Shown here: piece after piece, positions 5,664 through 7,931 of the stretch | Position numbering within the stretch: position 1 is the stretch's first letter | Layout of the letters: every line of letters begins with the position of its first letter | Assembly (NCBI GenBank): GCA_902491915.1 | Contig: CABUJL010000084.1 | Coordinates: 1 to 7,931, forward strand | Source of the DNA: an uncultured Collinsella sp. | GTDB lineage: Bacteria > Actinomycetota > Coriobacteriia > Coriobacteriales > Coriobacteriaceae | Length of the DNA stretch: 7,931 nucleotides | Reading direction: 5' to 3' | Position numbers and translations under genes: made by a program | The notes under the pieces: generated by a model | What the model saw: only the letters and a program-made list of their open reading frames with translations | The model's database searches: none | What the model was told of the DNA's origin: nothing

Positions 5664-7025
5664 ATGGATACTGTTCTGAGCGTTCTCTCATCGGTCTTTT
5701 GGTGCCTGCTGATGCTTTCCGTCCTCGTGTTTTTGCACGAGGGCGGCCACTTTTTGGCGGCGCGTGCCTGCGGTGTCCGCGTGACTGAGTTCTTTTTGGG
5801 CCTGCCGTGTCGCTTTGATATCCACCACACATCGCGTCGCATCGGCACCAAGTTTGGCGTGACGCCGCTGCTGCTGGGTGGCTATGCTGCCATCTGTGGC
5901 ATGGATCCGACCGATGTCTCGTGTGCCGATCGCGTGCTCGCGGCCATCTATCGCCACGGCCGTGTGACGGTGGCCGATCTTGCTGTCGAGCTCGAGCTGT
6001 CCGAGGAGGATGTTCTCGAGGCTTGTGCTTTGCTGTTGGGCTGGGGCTCCATCGCCCCCTGGTATGAAGAAGGGGAAAAGCCTTCGCCCAGTTACTATCC
6101 CACCAAGTACCAGTCCCTGCCGCGTGATGCGGCGGGTTATACCACCTTTGACGGCCGTCGGTTCGATCGCGAGCACGCGACTGCCGAGGGTGATGTATGG
6201 GAACTGCCGTGCGACGAGGCCGAATTCCTTGCGCGCGAGCGCTCGCACACCTATTTGGGCCAGGGCTTTGTCAAGCGTGCCTTTATGCTGCTTGCGGGCA
6301 TTATCGTCAATATCCTGACGGGCTTTTTGCTCTTTATGAGCATCTATTCCATCGCGGGTGTCACGGTGCCGGTGGATACCAATGTGATCGGCCAGGTTGA
6401 CGAAGGCTCGATTGCCGCCGCGGCGGGAATCGAGGGCGGCGACGCAATCCTTTCGGTCGACGGAGTATCGTGCTCTACTTGGATGGACGTATACGATGCC
6501 ATCGGCAAGGCTGCCGGTAAGGACGATATCGCCATTGAGTACGAGCGTGGCGGTAAACAGCATACGACCACGGTTGCGCTCAATGAGGACGAGCGCCTCG
6601 GTGTGTATGCCTCTACTCAGGTGGTCCGTTTAGACCCCATCACGTCGGCTCGCCTGTCGTTCTCCTATGTCGTGCAGACAGCGGAGGGTGTGATGCGCCT
6701 GCTCCAGCCGCAGCATACGATGGAGATTCTCGATCAGTCCTCATCGATCGTGGGTATTAGCGTTATGTCCTCACAGGCTGCTGCCGCTGGCCCTGCAACG
6801 TTCCTTTCGTTTGCCGCCCTCATTTCGTTCTCGCTTGGCTTTATGAACCTGCTGCCTATCCCACCGCTCGATGGCGGCAAGCTGGTCATCGAGATCATTC
6901 AAAAGATTGCTGGCCGCGAGCTTCCGCTCAAGGTCCAGTCGATTGTGAGCTATGTGGGCATCGCGCTTTTTGCGCTGCTGTTTGTCTATATGCTTCGTTC
7001 CGACATCCTTCGATTTATTCTGTAG
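5664..7025 (+). CDS. rseP: RseP/Rip1-type site-2 intramembrane zinc metalloprotease
   Basis: Site-2 proteases cut transmembrane helices, often anti-sigma factors, to release signals into the cytoplasm. The 453-residue protein has a first membrane helix (about 8-33) with the zinc motif H25-E-G-G-H29, then LLLGGYAAICGM (69-80). The second hydrophobic helix KRAFMLLAGIIVNILTGFLLF (from 204) precedes a PDZ domain (about 238-310) with SIAAAAGIEGGDAILSVDG. The C-terminal part has NLLPIPPLDGG (395-405), with Asp403 as the third zinc ligand, and a final helix. Residues 81-200 are much longer than in E. coli RseP or mycobacterial Rip1, and 88-134 look like a winged helix-turn-helix. The order dxr-rseP-ispG matches mycobacteria, where Rip1 lies between the same genes. 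ATG 5664 is preferred; TTG 5649 would add five residues. Substrates cannot be inferred from the window. Confidence 0.93.
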   Translation: MDTVLSVLSSVFWCLLMLSVLVFLHEGGHFLAARACGVRVTEFFLGLPCRFDIHHTSRRIGTKFGVTPLLLGGYAAICGMDPTDVSCADRVLAAIYRHGRVTVADLAVELELSEEDVLEACALLLGWGSIAPWYEEGEKPSPSYYPTKYQSLPRDAAGYTTFDGRRFDREHATAEGDVWELPCDEAEFLARERSHTYLGQGFVKRAFMLLAGIIVNILTGFLLFMSIYSIAGVTVPVDTNVIGQVDEGSIAAAAGIEGGDAILSVDGVSCSTWMDVYDAIGKAAGKDDIAIEYERGGKQHTTTVALNEDERLGVYASTQVVRLDPITSARLSFSYVVQTAEGVMRLLQPQHTMEILDQSSSIVGISVMSSQAAAAGPATFLSFAALISFSLGFMNLLPIPPLDGGKLVIEIIQKIAGRELPLKVQSIVSYVGIALFALLFVYMLRSDILRFIL

Positions 7026-7030
7026 GGGAG
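7024..7030 (+). promoter_or_regulatory. Ribosome binding site of ispG
   Basis: AGGGGAG overlaps the rseP stop codon and lies 8 nt before TTG at 7039, supporting that codon as the ispG start. An in-frame GTG at 7030 overlaps the site itself and is unlikely to be used. Confidence 0.7.
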
Positions 7031-7038
7031 TGTTTGGA

Positions 7039-7931
7039 TTGTCTTTATCCCATCCTTTGCCTCGCGAGCTGACGCGCCCCGTGCATGTGGGCGGCGTGCA
7101 GATCGGTGGCGGTGCGCCGGTGGTGGTCCAATCCATGACCTGCACCGATACCGCTGATGCCCAGGCAACGCTTGCGCAAGTGCGTGCTTTGGCGCAGGCT
7201 GGCTGCGATATCGTGCGCGTGAGCGTGCCCACCGAGGCTGCGCTTGAGGGTTTCCGCACCATCTGCGCCGAGTCTCCGGTGCCGATTGTCGCCGATATCC
7301 ACTTTAACCATAAGCTCGCCATTGGTGCCGTTGAGGCCGGTGCTGCCAAGCTGCGCATCAATCCCGGCAATATCGGCGATTGGGCCAAGGTTGACGCGGT
7401 GATCGATGCTGCGGGTGCCGCTGGCTGTGCGATTCGTATCGGCGTCAATGCCGGTTCGCTTGAGCAGGATATCGCCGAGCGCGACGACCTTACGCAGCCC
7501 GAAAAGCTCGTGATGTCGAGCGAGCGTTTCGTTAAGCATTTTGAAGACCGCGGCTTTACGAACATTGTGCTTTCGGCCAAGGCCCATAGCGTGCAAACGA
7601 CGCTCGATACCTATCGAGCCCTGTCGCGCGAGATTCTCCACGTTCCGCTTCACCTGGGCGTGACGGAGGCCGGAACCAAGCTGCAGGGCACCATCAAGAG
7701 CTCGGTGGGCCTTGGTATCCTGCTGTCTGAGGGTATCGGTGACACCATGCGCGTCTCGCTCACGGCCGATCCGGTCGAGGAGCCGCCGGTCGCCTGGGGT
7801 ATCCTGCAGTCCCTGGGCCTGCGTCGCCGTGGTCCCGAGATTGTCTCGTGCCCCACGTGCGCCCGCTGCCAGGTTAACCTGATTCCTATCGCCGAGGAAG
7901 TAACCGAGCGGCTTAAGAACTATGCCGCGCC
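7039..7931 (+). CDS. ispG: 4-hydroxy-3-methylbut-2-en-1-yl diphosphate synthase (3' end cut by window)
   Basis: IspG (GcpE) reductively opens MEcPP to HMBPP, the penultimate MEP pathway step, using a [4Fe-4S] cluster. About 297 residues are present and no stop is reached, so the gene continues past the window. Reading from TTG 7039, the TIM-barrel part shows GGAPVVVQSMT-like sequence (GGGAPVVVQSMTCTDT, 23-38), VADIHFN (84-90), KLRINPGNIG (104-113), GVNAGSLE (135-142) and HLGVTEAGT (205-213). The cluster-binding C-terminal domain begins with SCPTC, giving the cluster cysteines Cys271 and Cys274; the third conserved cysteine (in G-C-V-V-N-G-P-G-E) would lie beyond the end. An additional Cys277 follows closely. 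The gene is 13 nt after rseP, and with dxr it places two MEP enzymes in one operon. Confidence 0.96.
   Translation, partial: MSLSHPLPRELTRPVHVGGVQIGGGAPVVVQSMTCTDTADAQATLAQVRALAQAGCDIVRVSVPTEAALEGFRTICAESPVPIVADIHFNHKLAIGAVEAGAAKLRINPGNIGDWAKVDAVIDAAGAAGCAIRIGVNAGSLEQDIAERDDLTQPEKLVMSSERFVKHFEDRGFTNIVLSAKAHSVQTTLDTYRALSREILHVPLHLGVTEAGTKLQGTIKSSVGLGILLSEGIGDTMRVSLTADPVEEPPVAWGILQSLGLRRRGPEIVSCPTCARCQVNLIPIAEEVTERLKNYAA

Noticed and set aside
4250..5851. Long open frame of 533 codons on the minus strand opposite dxr and the cdsA end
   Set aside because: It is a mirror of GC-rich, codon-biased dxr; no ribosome binding site or family motif is visible, and all real genes here run on the plus strand.
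5688..6563. Minus-strand open frame of 291 codons opposite rseP
   Set aside because: The plus-strand frame has clear HEGGH, PDZ and LDG motifs; the antisense frame is a composition effect.
6771..7653. Overlapping minus-strand open frames opposite rseP and ispG
   Set aside because: Two different frames are open at once, as expected from codon bias; ispG explains this DNA fully.

Overview
The window comes from a GC-rich bacterial chromosome. It is one co-directional (+ strand) block of eight housekeeping genes: rpsB (3' part), tsf, pyrH, frr, uppS, cdsA, dxr, rseP and ispG (5' part), counting the two cut ends. Dense packing, frequent GTG/TTG starts, almost exclusive AAG lysine codons in tsf, and the actinobacterial order dxr-rseP-ispG suggest an actinobacterium. 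Protein details such as the TDSPMMECK stretch in EF-Ts point to a Coriobacteriia member resembling Collinsella. That lineage call is pattern recognition, not a search result. I see no mobile element, CRISPR array, tRNA or rRNA.

Layout. Positions 1-1369 hold the translation genes rpsB and tsf, closed by a strong intrinsic terminator at 1394-1427. A likely extended -10 promoter (about 1429-1457) then starts a second unit. It opens with pyrH (UMP kinase) and frr (ribosome recycling factor) and runs into envelope and isoprenoid genes. These are uppS (undecaprenyl-PP synthase), cdsA (CDP-diacylglycerol synthase), dxr (MEP pathway step 2), rseP (site-2 intramembrane protease) and ispG (MEP pathway step with an Fe-S enzyme). 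Gaps between genes are 1 to 25 nt, or a 1-nt overlap at cdsA/dxr, so translational coupling is likely. Functionally, Dxr and IspG help make the isoprenoid precursors that UppS turns into the cell-wall lipid carrier. CdsA would activate phosphatidic acid for phospholipids, and RseP cleaves membrane proteins such as anti-sigma factors.

Three things stand out. First, cdsA is broken: the reading frame shifts at about 4170, exactly where the conserved S-W-E-G residues of CdsA should be, as if 10 nt were deleted. The C-terminal half with the family signature continues in another frame to 4451. Second, a textbook terminator-shaped hairpin (9 bp perfect stem, 4-nt loop, five T) lies inside the uppS coding region, 37-64 nt after its start codon. 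Third, RseP carries an extra segment of roughly 95 residues between its zinc-site helix and the next membrane helix, and part of it resembles a winged helix-turn-helix. Everything else looks like an ordinary conserved housekeeping cluster; I found no wholly new system.
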